Origin: Spirochaetales bacterium | Lineage (GTDB): Bacteria > Spirochaetota > Spirochaetia > DSM-27196 > PWMO01 | Length of the DNA: 17,796 nucleotides | Assembly: GCA_007130025.1 (NCBI GenBank) | Contig: SLTF01000324.1 | Span: 1-17,796, forward strand | Direction of reading: 5' to 3' | Shown here: in pieces, positions 6,615-14,030 of the stretch | Position numbering within the stretch: the stretch's first letter is position 1 | Layout of the letters: each line of letters starts with the position of its first letter | Made by a program: the position numbers and the translations under genes | Notes under the pieces: generated by a model | The model's input: only the letters and a program-made list of their open reading frames with translations | Told to the model about the DNA's origin: nothing | Database searches by the model: none

Positions 6615-8243
6615 ATGAGAAAGTACATATTTGTATCCGGCGGCGTCTGCTCCAGCTTGGGAAAGGGCATCGCGGCGGCGTCGTTGGGGAGCCTCATGGA
6701 GTGTCGCGGGCTCAACGTCCGCATGGTGAAAATCGACCCGTATATCAACGTCGACGCCGGCACGATGAGCCCCTATCAGCATGGCGAGGTCTACGTCACC
6801 GACGATGGCGCGGAGACCGACCTCGATCTCGGGAATTACGCGCGCTACACCCAGTCGCCGCTCAGTCGCGCCAACTCCATCACCACCGGCCAGATCTACC
6901 AGGAGGTGATCCAGCGCGAACGCGAGGGACGCTACCTCGGACGCACCGTTCAGGTCATCCCCCACATCACCGACCGCATCAAACAGCGAATCTCGATGAT
7001 CGGGGAGCAGCCCGACGCGGATGTGACCATCGTCGAGGTGGGCGGAACCGTCGGCGACATCGAGTCGGTCCCGTTTCTGGAAGCGGGTCGCCAGATGGTT
7101 CACGAGCTCGGTCACGAAAACGTCATCTTCGTTCACCTGACCCTCGTTCCTGAAACCGCCGGCGGCGAGCTCAAGACCAAGCCGACCCAGCACTCCGTCA
7201 AGGAGATGCGCGAGATTGGTGTGCAGCCCGACGTGCTGCTCTGTCGCGCGTCGGTCCCGCTCGATGAAGATCTCCGTCGCAAGATCGCCCTCTTCACCAA
7301 CGTGGAGGTTGATGCGGTCATCTCCGCCAGCGACGTCGAGACCACCATTTACGAGATTCCGCTCATCTTTCACCGGCAGAAGCTCGACGAGATCGTGCTG
7401 AAGAAGCTGCACCTCGAGGCGGGGCCGGTTGATCTCAGTGAGTGGGAACACGTGGTGCGGGTCATGCGCGATGCCGATCGTACCGTTACCATCGCCGTGG
7501 TCGGGAAGTACATCGATCTGAACGACTCCTACAAGTCGGTTGACGAGGCGCTGTTTCATGGCGGGATCGCCAACAACGTGCGGGTGAAGCTGCACAAGGT
7601 CGACTCGGAAAAGCTTGAGAAGCTGGAGGCTCTTGACGAGGTATTCGCCGGGGTGGACGCCATTCTCGTACCCGGCGGGTTCGGCAGCCGCGGCATCAAC
7701 GGAATGGTGAAGGTTGCCAACTACGCGCGCACCAGGAGGATCCCCTACCTGGGAATCTGCCTCGGAATGCAGGTCATGGTGATCGAATACGCTCGGTCGG
7801 TTCTCGGCTTTGCGGACGCCGACAGCACCGAGTTTGCGCCGGAAACCGAACACCCCGTGGTGAGCCTGCTTGAAGACCAGGTGAACGTGAAGATGTACGG
7901 TGGCACGATGCGGCTTGGAAGCAACGAATCCAAGCTGCTGCCGGGAACCACCATTCGCACGGTATACGGTGCGGAGATGATTGAAGAGCGCCACCGCCAC
8001 CGCTACGAGTTCTCGAACGCCTACCGCGACCAGTTGAACGACGCCGGCCTTCGGATCACGGCCGTGACCGCCGACGACTCGCTTGTCGAGTCGGTCGAGT
8101 GGAAGGATCATCCGTGGGGCATTGGGGTTCAGTTTCACCCCGAGTTCAAATCCAAGCCATTTGCCGCCCATCCGCTTTTCGCCGGTTTTGTCGCAGCCGC
8201 CTGTGAACGCGGCGGCTCCGCCGAGGAGGCGGACGGACGCTGA
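6615..8243 (+). CDS. pyrG: CTP synthase (glutamine hydrolysing)
   Basis: PyrG converts UTP, ATP and glutamine to CTP in the cytoplasm. The 542-residue protein has the usual length and both domains. The N-terminal synthetase domain begins MRKYIFVSGGVCSSLGKG, with the P-loop-like region and KIDPYINVDAGTMSP. The C-terminal glutamine amidotransferase domain has the nucleophile Cys382 in LGICLGMQ and the His508/Glu510 pair in VQFHPEF. Start choice is firm: an in-frame stop at 6603-6605 precedes this first ATG, and the N-terminus matches the family. Translation must start without a ribosome-binding site. lptC begins two bases after the stop, so pyrG probably leads the pyrG-lptCAB unit. Confidence 0.98.
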   Translation: MRKYIFVSGGVCSSLGKGIAAASLGSLMECRGLNVRMVKIDPYINVDAGTMSPYQHGEVYVTDDGAETDLDLGNYARYTQSPLSRANSITTGQIYQEVIQREREGRYLGRTVQVIPHITDRIKQRISMIGEQPDADVTIVEVGGTVGDIESVPFLEAGRQMVHELGHENVIFVHLTLVPETAGGELKTKPTQHSVKEMREIGVQPDVLLCRASVPLDEDLRRKIALFTNVEVDAVISASDVETTIYEIPLIFHRQKLDEIVLKKLHLEAGPVDLSEWEHVVRVMRDADRTVTIAVVGKYIDLNDSYKSVDEALFHGGIANNVRVKLHKVDSEKLEKLEALDEVFAGVDAILVPGGFGSRGINGMVKVANYARTRRIPYLGICLGMQVMVIEYARSVLGFADADSTEFAPETEHPVVSLLEDQVNVKMYGGTMRLGSNESKLLPGTTIRTVYGAEMIEERHRHRYEFSNAYRDQLNDAGLRITAVTADDSLVESVEWKDHPWGIGVQFHPEFKSKPFAAHPLFAGFVAAACERGGSAEEADGR

Positions 8244-8245
8244 AC

Positions 8246-8785
8246 ATGCGGCTCCTTCCGCTGCTGATCATCGTCGGCTGCGTCTCCTGCAGCCTTGATT
8301 ACCGACCCGCACAAGTCGGCGAGGATCGCTCGGATGAGATCCCCGAGACCGTGATGGTGCAGGCGCGGATGGTGATCGTGCGCAGCGAGGCTCGACGCTT
8401 TCAGGTGTCGGCCGGGCGGGTAGCGGCCTACCCTCGACGGCAGCGCCAGGAGTTCACCGCTTTTGAGTTTCGGGAGTTTGACTCCGACGGCGAGCTCCTG
8501 AGCTCCGGCAGCGCCGATTTCGCCGTGTACCACACCGACAGCGACAACGTCGATCTCTCGGGCAACATCGTTTTTTACTCCACCGCCCAGGAGGCGCGGA
8601 TTCTTGCCGACGCTCTGTTCTGGAATGATGCCGAGCGGCTGCTTACCGGGGAGCCCGACGCCGTAGTCCGCCTCGAGCGGGACGGCGGTACCGTGGTGGA
8701 AGGAATTGGCTTCAGCGCCGATATGCGTACCAGCACCATGGAGTTCGCTCGGCAGGTGAGCGGCAGGCTGGTAACCGATGAGTAG
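8246..8785 (+). CDS. LptC-like LPS transport protein, apparently a lipoprotein
   Basis: The 179-residue product sits just before LptA and LptB homologues. It has the LptC pattern of beta-strand repeats: MVIVRSEARRFQVSAGRVAAYPRRQR, then FREFDSDGELLSSGSADFAVYHTDSDNVDLSGNIVF-like segments (shown here in part only). In the known system LptC links the inner-membrane LptB2FG complex to the periplasmic LptA bridge. Usual LptC has one transmembrane anchor; this one starts MRLLPLLIIVGCVSC with a lipobox-like IVGC (Cys12) or VSC (Cys15), so lipid anchoring is inferred. The start lies two bases after pyrG. The stop overlaps the lptA start by 8 bases (ATGAGTAG). Symbol withheld because sequence similarity in this family is low. 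Confidence 0.72.
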   Translation: MRLLPLLIIVGCVSCSLDYRPAQVGEDRSDEIPETVMVQARMVIVRSEARRFQVSAGRVAAYPRRQRQEFTAFEFREFDSDGELLSSGSADFAVYHTDSDNVDLSGNIVFYSTAQEARILADALFWNDAERLLTGEPDAVVRLERDGGTVVEGIGFSADMRTSTMEFARQVSGRLVTDE

Positions 8786-9491
8786 TCCCACGGCATATGG
8801 GGTCGGATTGCAGCGAGCTCGCGGTGTCCGGTGCGCACTGGTTGGTATCGTGGTCGCGCTTCTGGTGTCGGCGCCCGCGCTCGCGGCATCTACCTTCACG
8901 TTCTCGGGTGACCGCACGTCGATCGTCTTTGCCGCGGGCAGAGAGCGCACCCTGCTGGTGGGCAACGCCCGAATCGTCTCCGACGATACTGAGATCGAGG
9001 CGCAGGAGATCGAAATCTACGGTGACGACTTTCGCTTTGCCGTCGCCCGGGGCGCGGTGCGCGTGATCGACCGCGAGCAGGATATCGTGCTCACGGCGGA
9101 TCGCCTGCTCTACGACCGCATCGAACGGATCACGCGTGCCGAAGGCAACGCGGTGATGGAAGACCGCCGGAACGAGACCGTTGTCAAAGGTGCCCTGCTG
9201 GAAAACCGGGGCCGCGAGAATCTCACCATCATTCAGGTGGGGGTGCGTATCCTGGGTGAAGACCTCACCACCCGCAGCGAGTTCGCTCGCTACCGGCGTG
9301 ACCAGAACATCCTCGAATTATCGGGACTGCCGGTGGTCTTCTGGCGGGGTGACGAGTATCGCGCCTCGCGGATTGTCATTGACATCGACCGCGACGAAAT
9401 CACCCTGCAGGGGGCCGTTCGCGGTACCATTACCACCTCCGACGAGGACTCCGACGGAACGTCGAGCGGGGCCGGGGCTGCGGATGAATAG
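8778..9491 (+). CDS. lptA: LptA/OstA-family periplasmic LPS transport protein
   Basis: The 237-residue protein begins with a signal peptide (basic region to about 18, hydrophobic LVGIVVALLVSAPALA, cleavage near 36-37). An OstA-like series of beta-strands follows, in the repeating style TxxADRLLYDR...AEGNAVMED and SRIVIDIDRDEITLQGAVRG, ending in an acidic, Gly/Ser-rich tail. LptA family members form the filament that carries lipopolysaccharide across the periplasm. It overlaps lptC by 8 bases and lptB by 8 bases (ATGAATAG), pointing to coupled translation. Whether the cargo is true LPS or another glycolipid in this organism cannot be told from the sequence. Confidence 0.85.
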   Translation: MSSPTAYGVGLQRARGVRCALVGIVVALLVSAPALAASTFTFSGDRTSIVFAAGRERTLLVGNARIVSDDTEIEAQEIEIYGDDFRFAVARGAVRVIDREQDIVLTADRLLYDRIERITRAEGNAVMEDRRNETVVKGALLENRGRENLTIIQVGVRILGEDLTTRSEFARYRRDQNILELSGLPVVFWRGDEYRASRIVIDIDRDEITLQGAVRGTITTSDEDSDGTSSGAGAADE

Positions 9492-10254
9492 GGCTGCCGA
9501 AGAGGGCACTGCCGGAATCCCGGCGGGGGCGGTAACGCTTGGCGTGCGCGATCTGCAGAAGCGCTACGGGCGCAAGCCGGTGGTGAAGGGCGTCTCCTTC
9601 GATATGCACCAGTCGGAGGTGGTTGGGTTTCTGGGACCCAACGGCGCCGGCAAAACTACCGTGTTCTACATGATTGTCGGCTTCATTCGGCCCAACTCGG
9701 GTCGCATCCTGTTGGGTGGGCAGACCATTACCGACTGGCCCATGTACCGCCGCGCTCGCCTCGGGATCTCCTATCTGGCCCAGGAGCCTTCGGTATTCCG
9801 CAAGCTCTCCGTGGAAGACAACGTGATGGCGGTGCTGGAGACCCGTGCCGATCTGACCCGTGGCCAGAAGCGCGAGCGTCTGGAGTTCCTGCTCGCGGAG
9901 CTCGGGATTGAAGCCGTTGCCCGACAGAAGGCGTACACCCTCTCGGGCGGTGAGCGCCGCCGCACGGAGATTGCTCGCGCCCTCGCCATAGAGCCAAAGT
10001 TCCTCCTGCTGGACGAGCCGTTCGCGGGAATCGACCCGATTGCCGTCTATGAGATCAAGACCATCATCCAGTCGCTCTCGCGTCAGGGCATCGGGGTACT
10101 GCTCACCGACCACAACGTCCGCGATACCCTGGAGATCACTCATCGCTCCTACATCATCAAGGATGGCGAGATCGTGGTTGCCGGAAGCCGCGACGAGGTG
10201 ATGCGCAACGAGCTTGCGCGGAAGGTCTACCTCGGTGAAGAGTTTCGCATCTGA
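9484..10254 (+). CDS. lptB: LPS export ABC transporter ATP-binding protein
   Basis: LptB is the ATPase that powers extraction of LPS from the inner membrane with LptF and LptG, which are not in this window. The 256-residue protein has Walker A GPNGAGKTT (51-59), the ABC signature LSGGE with RRRTEIARAL (from 153), Walker B FLLLDEPFAGIDP (173-185) and the switch His210 in TDHNV. The FLLLDEPFAGIDPIAVxxI wording is typical of LptB rather than of amino-acid LivF/LivG transporters. ATG 9484 overlaps lptA's end by 8 bases. The 142-base gap to rpoN holds the rpoN promoter and a small hairpin without a T-run. Confidence 0.95.
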   Translation: MNRAAEEGTAGIPAGAVTLGVRDLQKRYGRKPVVKGVSFDMHQSEVVGFLGPNGAGKTTVFYMIVGFIRPNSGRILLGGQTITDWPMYRRARLGISYLAQEPSVFRKLSVEDNVMAVLETRADLTRGQKRERLEFLLAELGIEAVARQKAYTLSGGERRRTEIARALAIEPKFLLLDEPFAGIDPIAVYEIKTIIQSLSRQGIGVLLTDHNVRDTLEITHRSYIIKDGEIVVAGSRDEVMRNELARKVYLGEEFRI

Positions 10255-10349
10255 CCGATTCTGACCGCTCACCTGCCGGCCTTCGGCGGACCCTACTTCG
10301 TTCGCGATTGGTTCCATCCGAGTATTTCCACGTCGGAGTGTTTCCAAGA

Positions 10350-10376
10350 TTGACAAAGGGGGACCCCTGCTACAAT
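10350..10376 (+). promoter_or_regulatory. Promoter for the rpoN-hpf-hprK-ptsH run
   Basis: TTGACA (10350-10355, perfect) and TACAAT (10371-10376, 5/6) lie 15 bases apart. The short spacing is offset by an extended -10 TG (TGC-TACAAT). Transcription would start near 10383, about 14 bases before the rpoN start. The spacer contains one copy of the GGGGGACC repeat. Confidence 0.5.
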
Positions 10377-10395
10377 ATGAATACAGCGGGGGACC
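10358..10395 (+). repeat. Direct repeat GGGGGACC bracketing the rpoN promoter -10 and start site
   Basis: Two identical octamers, at 10358-10365 (in the promoter spacer) and 10388-10395 (the rpoN ribosome-binding region), are exactly 30 bases apart, close to three helical turns. Outer bases also pair as CAAAGG (10354-10359) and CCTTTG (10394-10399). The second copy supplies the G-rich ribosome site. A repressor or RNA-level control is possible but unproven. Confidence 0.35.
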
Positions 10396-10396
10396 T

Positions 10397-11866
10397 TTGC
10401 AGTATCAGAGACCGGCACTCGTACAGGAACAGCGCCTCAAGCTCAGTCCGCAGCTTTTTCAGAGCATTCAGCTCATGGCGCTTCCTATTCAGGATCTCCG
10501 GACCCGCATCCAGGAAGAACTGGAGGCCAATCCCGCTCTGGATCTGGTAGAAGAGAAGGCGACGCTCTCCCTCGACGACGTTGATCAGAAAAAAGCCGAT
10601 GAATTTGAGATATTTGAGAACAGCTCCGATCCCGGTTTTACGACCGGCGGGTACGACGACGAGGCCGGGGACGCCAAGCGCAAGTTCATGGAAGGGGCTC
10701 TCTCCCGACCGGAATCGCTTCACGAGCACCTCCTCTGGCAGTTACGGGTTCAGCCAATCGATCCGGAAAGCTTTGCCGTGGGAGAGCTGCTGATCAACAA
10801 CCTCGACCGCAACGGTTTTCACATCGAGGAGCCCACGCTGCTTGTAGGGCCGGACCGAGAGGTTCTGCTCGAACCGATGATGCAGATGATCCGACGGTTC
10901 GATCCCACCGGTACCTGCGTCTCCGACTATCGAGAGTCCCTGGTGGTTCAGGCGGGAATCGCGGACGGGATGCCGCCGGCCGCCATTCCGATTATCCGCG
11001 ACTATCTGGAACTGCTGGATCGTGGCAAGTACGCCGAGATCGCGAAGAAGCTGAAGATCGACGAAGATGCGGTGACCGAGGCGCTGGCGGCAATTCGCCG
11101 GCTGACGCCGTTTCCCGGGCGGGAGTTTTCCTCCGACACTCCAACCTACGTCATTCCCGACCTGCTCGTTACCGTCCGGGACGGGCAGGTGGTAATCATC
11201 ATCAACGATGAGGAGATTCCGGTTCTTGGCATCAACCCGTTCTTTGCCGGAATCAACCAGCCGCGGGCAACCAAGAACGGCAGCGCCGCGGCGGTGGCCA
11301 GGGAGTCATCACATGAGGGCGCGGCGCCGGGACGGGAGACAACCGCCGACGATCAGCCGGTTGTGGCCGACAAAAACGTGAAACGGTTTGTGAAACAGAC
11401 GGTCAAGGACGCCCGCTGGTTCATCCACAGCATTCATCAGCGGAACCAGACCCTGCTCAAGGTGTCGCGGGCCATTGTCGAGTTCCAGCGGGACTTCTTT
11501 GTTCGCGGGCCCAAGGCGCTGGTACCGCTGACGCTCAAGGATATCGCCGGGGAGGTTGGGGTGCACGAAGCAACGGTGTCTCGCATTACCACCAACAAGT
11601 ACGTGCAGACCGAGTGGGGGATCTTCGAGCTCAAGTACTTCTTCTCCAACTCGATCTCCGGGGCGGGGTCCACCGGCTCCCGGTTCTCAAAGGAGGCGGT
11701 GAAGCAAATCATCAAGGAGATCCTCGCGGATCAGGCGGGGTCAGGGAAGGCGCTGTCGGACCAGCGTATATCGGAACTGCTGAGTAAGCGAGGGATCGAT
11801 ATCGCGCGTCGTACGGTGGCCAAGTATCGCAACGAGCTGGATATCAGCTCTTCATACGAACGATAA
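10397..11866 (+). CDS. rpoN: RNA polymerase sigma-54 factor
   Basis: Sigma54 directs polymerase to -24/-12 promoters and needs AAA+ activators such as the one encoded at 15790. The 489-residue protein has the Gln/Leu-rich region I (LVQEQRLKLSPQLFQSIQLM), an acidic region II (about 45-75), the core-binding domain and the HTH segment DIAGEVGVHEATVSRITTNKYVQT. It ends near the RpoN box ARRTVAKYR (470-478). A run rich in Ala, Gly and charged residues (289-327) looks like an insertion between the core-binding and HTH parts. Start is TTG 10397, preceded by GGGGG (10388-10392). An ATG at 10377 is out of frame. The hpf gene follows after 21 bases. Confidence 0.97.
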   Translation: MQYQRPALVQEQRLKLSPQLFQSIQLMALPIQDLRTRIQEELEANPALDLVEEKATLSLDDVDQKKADEFEIFENSSDPGFTTGGYDDEAGDAKRKFMEGALSRPESLHEHLLWQLRVQPIDPESFAVGELLINNLDRNGFHIEEPTLLVGPDREVLLEPMMQMIRRFDPTGTCVSDYRESLVVQAGIADGMPPAAIPIIRDYLELLDRGKYAEIAKKLKIDEDAVTEALAAIRRLTPFPGREFSSDTPTYVIPDLLVTVRDGQVVIIINDEEIPVLGINPFFAGINQPRATKNGSAAAVARESSHEGAAPGRETTADDQPVVADKNVKRFVKQTVKDARWFIHSIHQRNQTLLKVSRAIVEFQRDFFVRGPKALVPLTLKDIAGEVGVHEATVSRITTNKYVQTEWGIFELKYFFSNSISGAGSTGSRFSKEAVKQIIKEILADQAGSGKALSDQRISELLSKRGIDIARRTVAKYRNELDISSSYER

Positions 11867-11887
11867 CAAAGAGCGGGAGGAACGTGT

Positions 11888-12181
11888 ATGCATCTGCAAG
11901 TCCAGGCGGTTCACTTCGATCTGAGAGACGAGACGCGTGAGTACATCGATGAGAAGCTGCAGAAGATCGATTACGCGAAGGATATGATCGTTGATATCGA
12001 GTTCATCCTGGTGCGGGAGACGCACGAGTTCGAACTCGAAGTCAAAACCCACTTCCGCTGGGGACTTTCGCACGTGATCAAGCACAAATCCTTCGACCTC
12101 CACCCGGGACTTGAGGTCCTTATCTCCAAGCTGGAAATGAAAGTCCGCAAGGAGAAGGAAAAAATCAAAGAGCACAAATGA
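11888..12181 (+). CDS. hpf: Ribosome hibernation-promoting factor, short form (HPF/RaiA family)
   Basis: The 97-residue protein belongs to the family that binds the 30S decoding region and silences or dimerises ribosomes in slow growth. It has the sigma54-modulation/S30AE pattern: beta strand MHLQVQAVHFDLRDETREYIDEKL, a central VDIEFILVRETHEFELEVKTH-like sheet and a lysine-rich C-terminal helix (LEMKVRKEKEKIKEHK). Being short, it lacks the dimerisation tail of long HPF. A strong GGAGGA (11876-11881) lies 6 bases before the ATG, the best ribosome site in the cluster. The stop overlaps hprK as ATGA. Position after rpoN is the same as in E. coli. Confidence 0.92.
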   Translation: MHLQVQAVHFDLRDETREYIDEKLQKIDYAKDMIVDIEFILVRETHEFELEVKTHFRWGLSHVIKHKSFDLHPGLEVLISKLEMKVRKEKEKIKEHK

Positions 12182-13173
12182 TCAAAAGTTTCACCGTCCT
12201 CGACCTCCTCGATCTCGATCTCAAAGAGCACGACGCCCTCGATCTGCACTGCATCGGGGGGCGTCCGGGGTTGACGCGCGAGATACGGGTTCCGGACATC
12301 AACCGGCCCGGACTCGCGTTGAACGGGTTTTTTGACAATTTCGGCGAGGATCGAATTCAGGTCTTCGGTCGCGGCGAGACGGCCTATCTTCAGGAACTCG
12401 AGGAAGCGGGGCGGACCGAGGTCTTTGCCGAGTACTTCCAGCACCAGATGCCCTGCGTACTCTTCACCCACGGGCTCGATCCCACACCCGCGTTCTTTGC
12501 CCAGGCCGAGGAGTCGCATACCCCGGTCCTCAAGACCGATCTTCCCTCCTCAGAACTCTCGAGCCGCCTCATGCGCGCCCTCTCCAACGTATTCGCCGCG
12601 GTGGAAACCATCCACGGGGTGCTGGTAGAGGTGTTTGGCATCGGGGTGTTGATCCTCGGCGACAGCGGGGTTGGAAAAAGCGAGACCGCCCTCGAGCTTG
12701 TTGAGCGTGGTCACCGCCTGGTGGCCGACGATGCGGTGGAGATCCGCTGTATCGCCGGAAACATCCTTCTTGGCCAGGGCGCAAACCGTGCGCTCGGGCA
12801 CCACATGGAGATCCGCGGGCTCGGTATCATCAACATCACCCACCTCTTTGGAGTTGGTGCGATCCGCGAGAATAAACAGATTCAGCTGGTCGTCTGTCTT
12901 GAGTACTGGGACTCCAACAAGGAGTACGACCGCATTGGAGCGGAAGAACGGACGCGCGATATTCTCGGCGTCAAGGTACCGATACTGGAAATCCCGGTGA
13001 AGCCGGGACGCAATATCCCGATTATCATCGAAACGGCCGCCCGCAACGAGCGGCTGAAAAAGATGGGGTACTACTCCGCACGCGAGTTTAACCAGAGCGT
13101 GCTTAAGTGGCTCGAAAGCGAGAACGCGCGGAGTCGGTACGTCCAGAACAGCCACGAGGAACACCATGATTGA
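12178..13173 (+). CDS. hprK: HPr kinase/phosphorylase
   Basis: HprK phosphorylates and dephosphorylates HPr on a serine in response to energy metabolites. The 331-residue protein has the N-terminal domain (about 1-130), the P-loop GDSGVGKSE (161-169), the HGLDP and RHRLVADD-like segments around it, and the HprK signature EIRGLGIINI (211-220). The C-terminal helix region carries VPILEIPVKPGRNI. It overlaps hpf by 4 bases and its target ptsH by 8 bases (ATGATTGA). In many proteobacteria HprK in this place regulates signalling rather than sugar uptake; no EI or EII gene is seen here. Confidence 0.97.
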   Translation: MIKSFTVLDLLDLDLKEHDALDLHCIGGRPGLTREIRVPDINRPGLALNGFFDNFGEDRIQVFGRGETAYLQELEEAGRTEVFAEYFQHQMPCVLFTHGLDPTPAFFAQAEESHTPVLKTDLPSSELSSRLMRALSNVFAAVETIHGVLVEVFGIGVLILGDSGVGKSETALELVERGHRLVADDAVEIRCIAGNILLGQGANRALGHHMEIRGLGIINITHLFGVGAIRENKQIQLVVCLEYWDSNKEYDRIGAEERTRDILGVKVPILEIPVKPGRNIPIIIETAARNERLKKMGYYSAREFNQSVLKWLESENARSRYVQNSHEEHHD

Positions 13174-13432
13174 ACGCGACGTCACGGTCACCAACCGTGC
13201 GGGAATCCACGCTCGCCCCGCAGCCCTGATCGTGCAGACCGCCGGCAAGTACCAATCTCAGATCATGTTCACCAAGGATGGTGAAGAGATCAACGCAAAG
13301 TCCATCATGGGCATCATCACCCTGGGGGCGGCGTATCAATCGGTGATCACCATTCGCGCGGAAGGCTCCGATGAGCAGGATGCGGTTGATGCGCTTGCAA
13401 CGCTGTTTGATAAGCGCTTCGAGGAAGAGTAG
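13166..13432 (+). CDS. ptsH: Phosphocarrier protein HPr
   Basis: HPr (88 residues) carries phosphate on a histidine from PEP via Enzyme I and is also the substrate of HprK. Both sites are visible: His15 in NRAGIHARPAA and Ser46 in INAKSIMGI. GAGGA lies 6 bases before the ATG, inside the end of hprK. Keeping an intact Ser46 beside hprK implies that the serine switch is used. The 3' end overlaps the next gene by 62 bases in another frame. Confidence 0.96.
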   Translation: MIERDVTVTNRAGIHARPAALIVQTAGKYQSQIMFTKDGEEINAKSIMGIITLGAAYQSVITIRAEGSDEQDAVDALATLFDKRFEEE

Positions 13433-14030
13433 CCGGATTCCGGCGGTGGCCGCAATTCTGCTCTGTGTCTCCCTGCCGGTGGTTGCGCAGCGCGCGGAAG
13501 TGCGTGCCGTGGTGGCTCCGCGCGCCGTGTCGGTGGATGTCACCCTGATACACGACGGCGCCACCGTGATCGACGCGATCGAGTCGGGTATGCGATCGGA
13601 GGTCGCGTTTGAGATTCGGCTCTACCGGCCGCTCGACGGCCTTGCCGGATTGCTCGGTGATCAGCTGGTAGCGGAATACCACCCGAGTTTTGTGGCGTTT
13701 CGCGACCGCTTCACCCGCGAATACGTCATCGAGTCGCCGATCGGAGCCCAGCGGCGCTTTTCGTCCCGCGACGAGTTCCTGCAGGAGTTCTTTTCCATCC
13801 GCTCCTTTACCGTGCCCACGGGGGCTCTGCCCGAGATCGACGACCACTATCTCCTCGGCCGGGTCGAGCTGCGCCCGGTGAAGTTGGTTCCCGCGCTTCG
13901 TCTGCTTCAAGCGCTCCGCCCGGGAGAGACAATCGCGACGCCGTGGCAGCGGCTTGATCTGCACCGGCTTGACCGCAACCGAGTTGAATCGGCAGAGGGC
14001 GAACGCCGGCAAACCGGAGACTCACCGTGA
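13371..14030 (+). CDS. DUF4390-like exported protein upstream of the NtrY-type kinase
   Basis: The 219-residue protein has a basic N-terminus, a hydrophobic segment (about 24-39, AVAAILLCVSLPVVA) likely to be a signal peptide with cleavage before Gln40, then a beta-rich domain. VIDAIESGMRSEVAFEIRLYRP (here broken: VIDAIESGM, EVAFEIRLYRP), YHPSFVAFRDRFTREYVI and the later VELRPVKLVP resemble DUF4390. That family is often found just before ntrY in proteobacteria. A role as extracytoplasmic partner of the kinase is inferred from position. ATG 13371 has GGAAGG upstream but overlaps ptsH by 62 bases; ATGs at 13380 and 13389 are alternatives. The stop overlaps ntrY as GTGA. Confidence 0.65.
   Translation: MSRMRLMRLQRCLISASRKSSRIPAVAAILLCVSLPVVAQRAEVRAVVAPRAVSVDVTLIHDGATVIDAIESGMRSEVAFEIRLYRPLDGLAGLLGDQLVAEYHPSFVAFRDRFTREYVIESPIGAQRRFSSRDEFLQEFFSIRSFTVPTGALPEIDDHYLLGRVELRPVKLVPALRLLQALRPGETIATPWQRLDLHRLDRNRVESAEGERRQTGDSP

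Noticed and set aside
6606..8171. Long open frame on the minus strand opposite pyrG (about 520 codons)
   Set aside because: It mirrors pyrG in a GC-rich genome; the protein shows no recognisable motif and pyrG is certain on the other strand.
10273..10289. Hairpin after lptB (CTGCCG-GCCTT-CGGCGG) as a terminator
   Set aside because: The stem has only 6 pairs with one wobble and is not followed by a T-run.
10386..10400. Sigma54 (-24/-12) promoter before rpoN suggested by GG...TTGC
   Set aside because: The -24 part does not fit TGGCAC and the GG-GC spacing is off by one; the site also overlaps the start codon.
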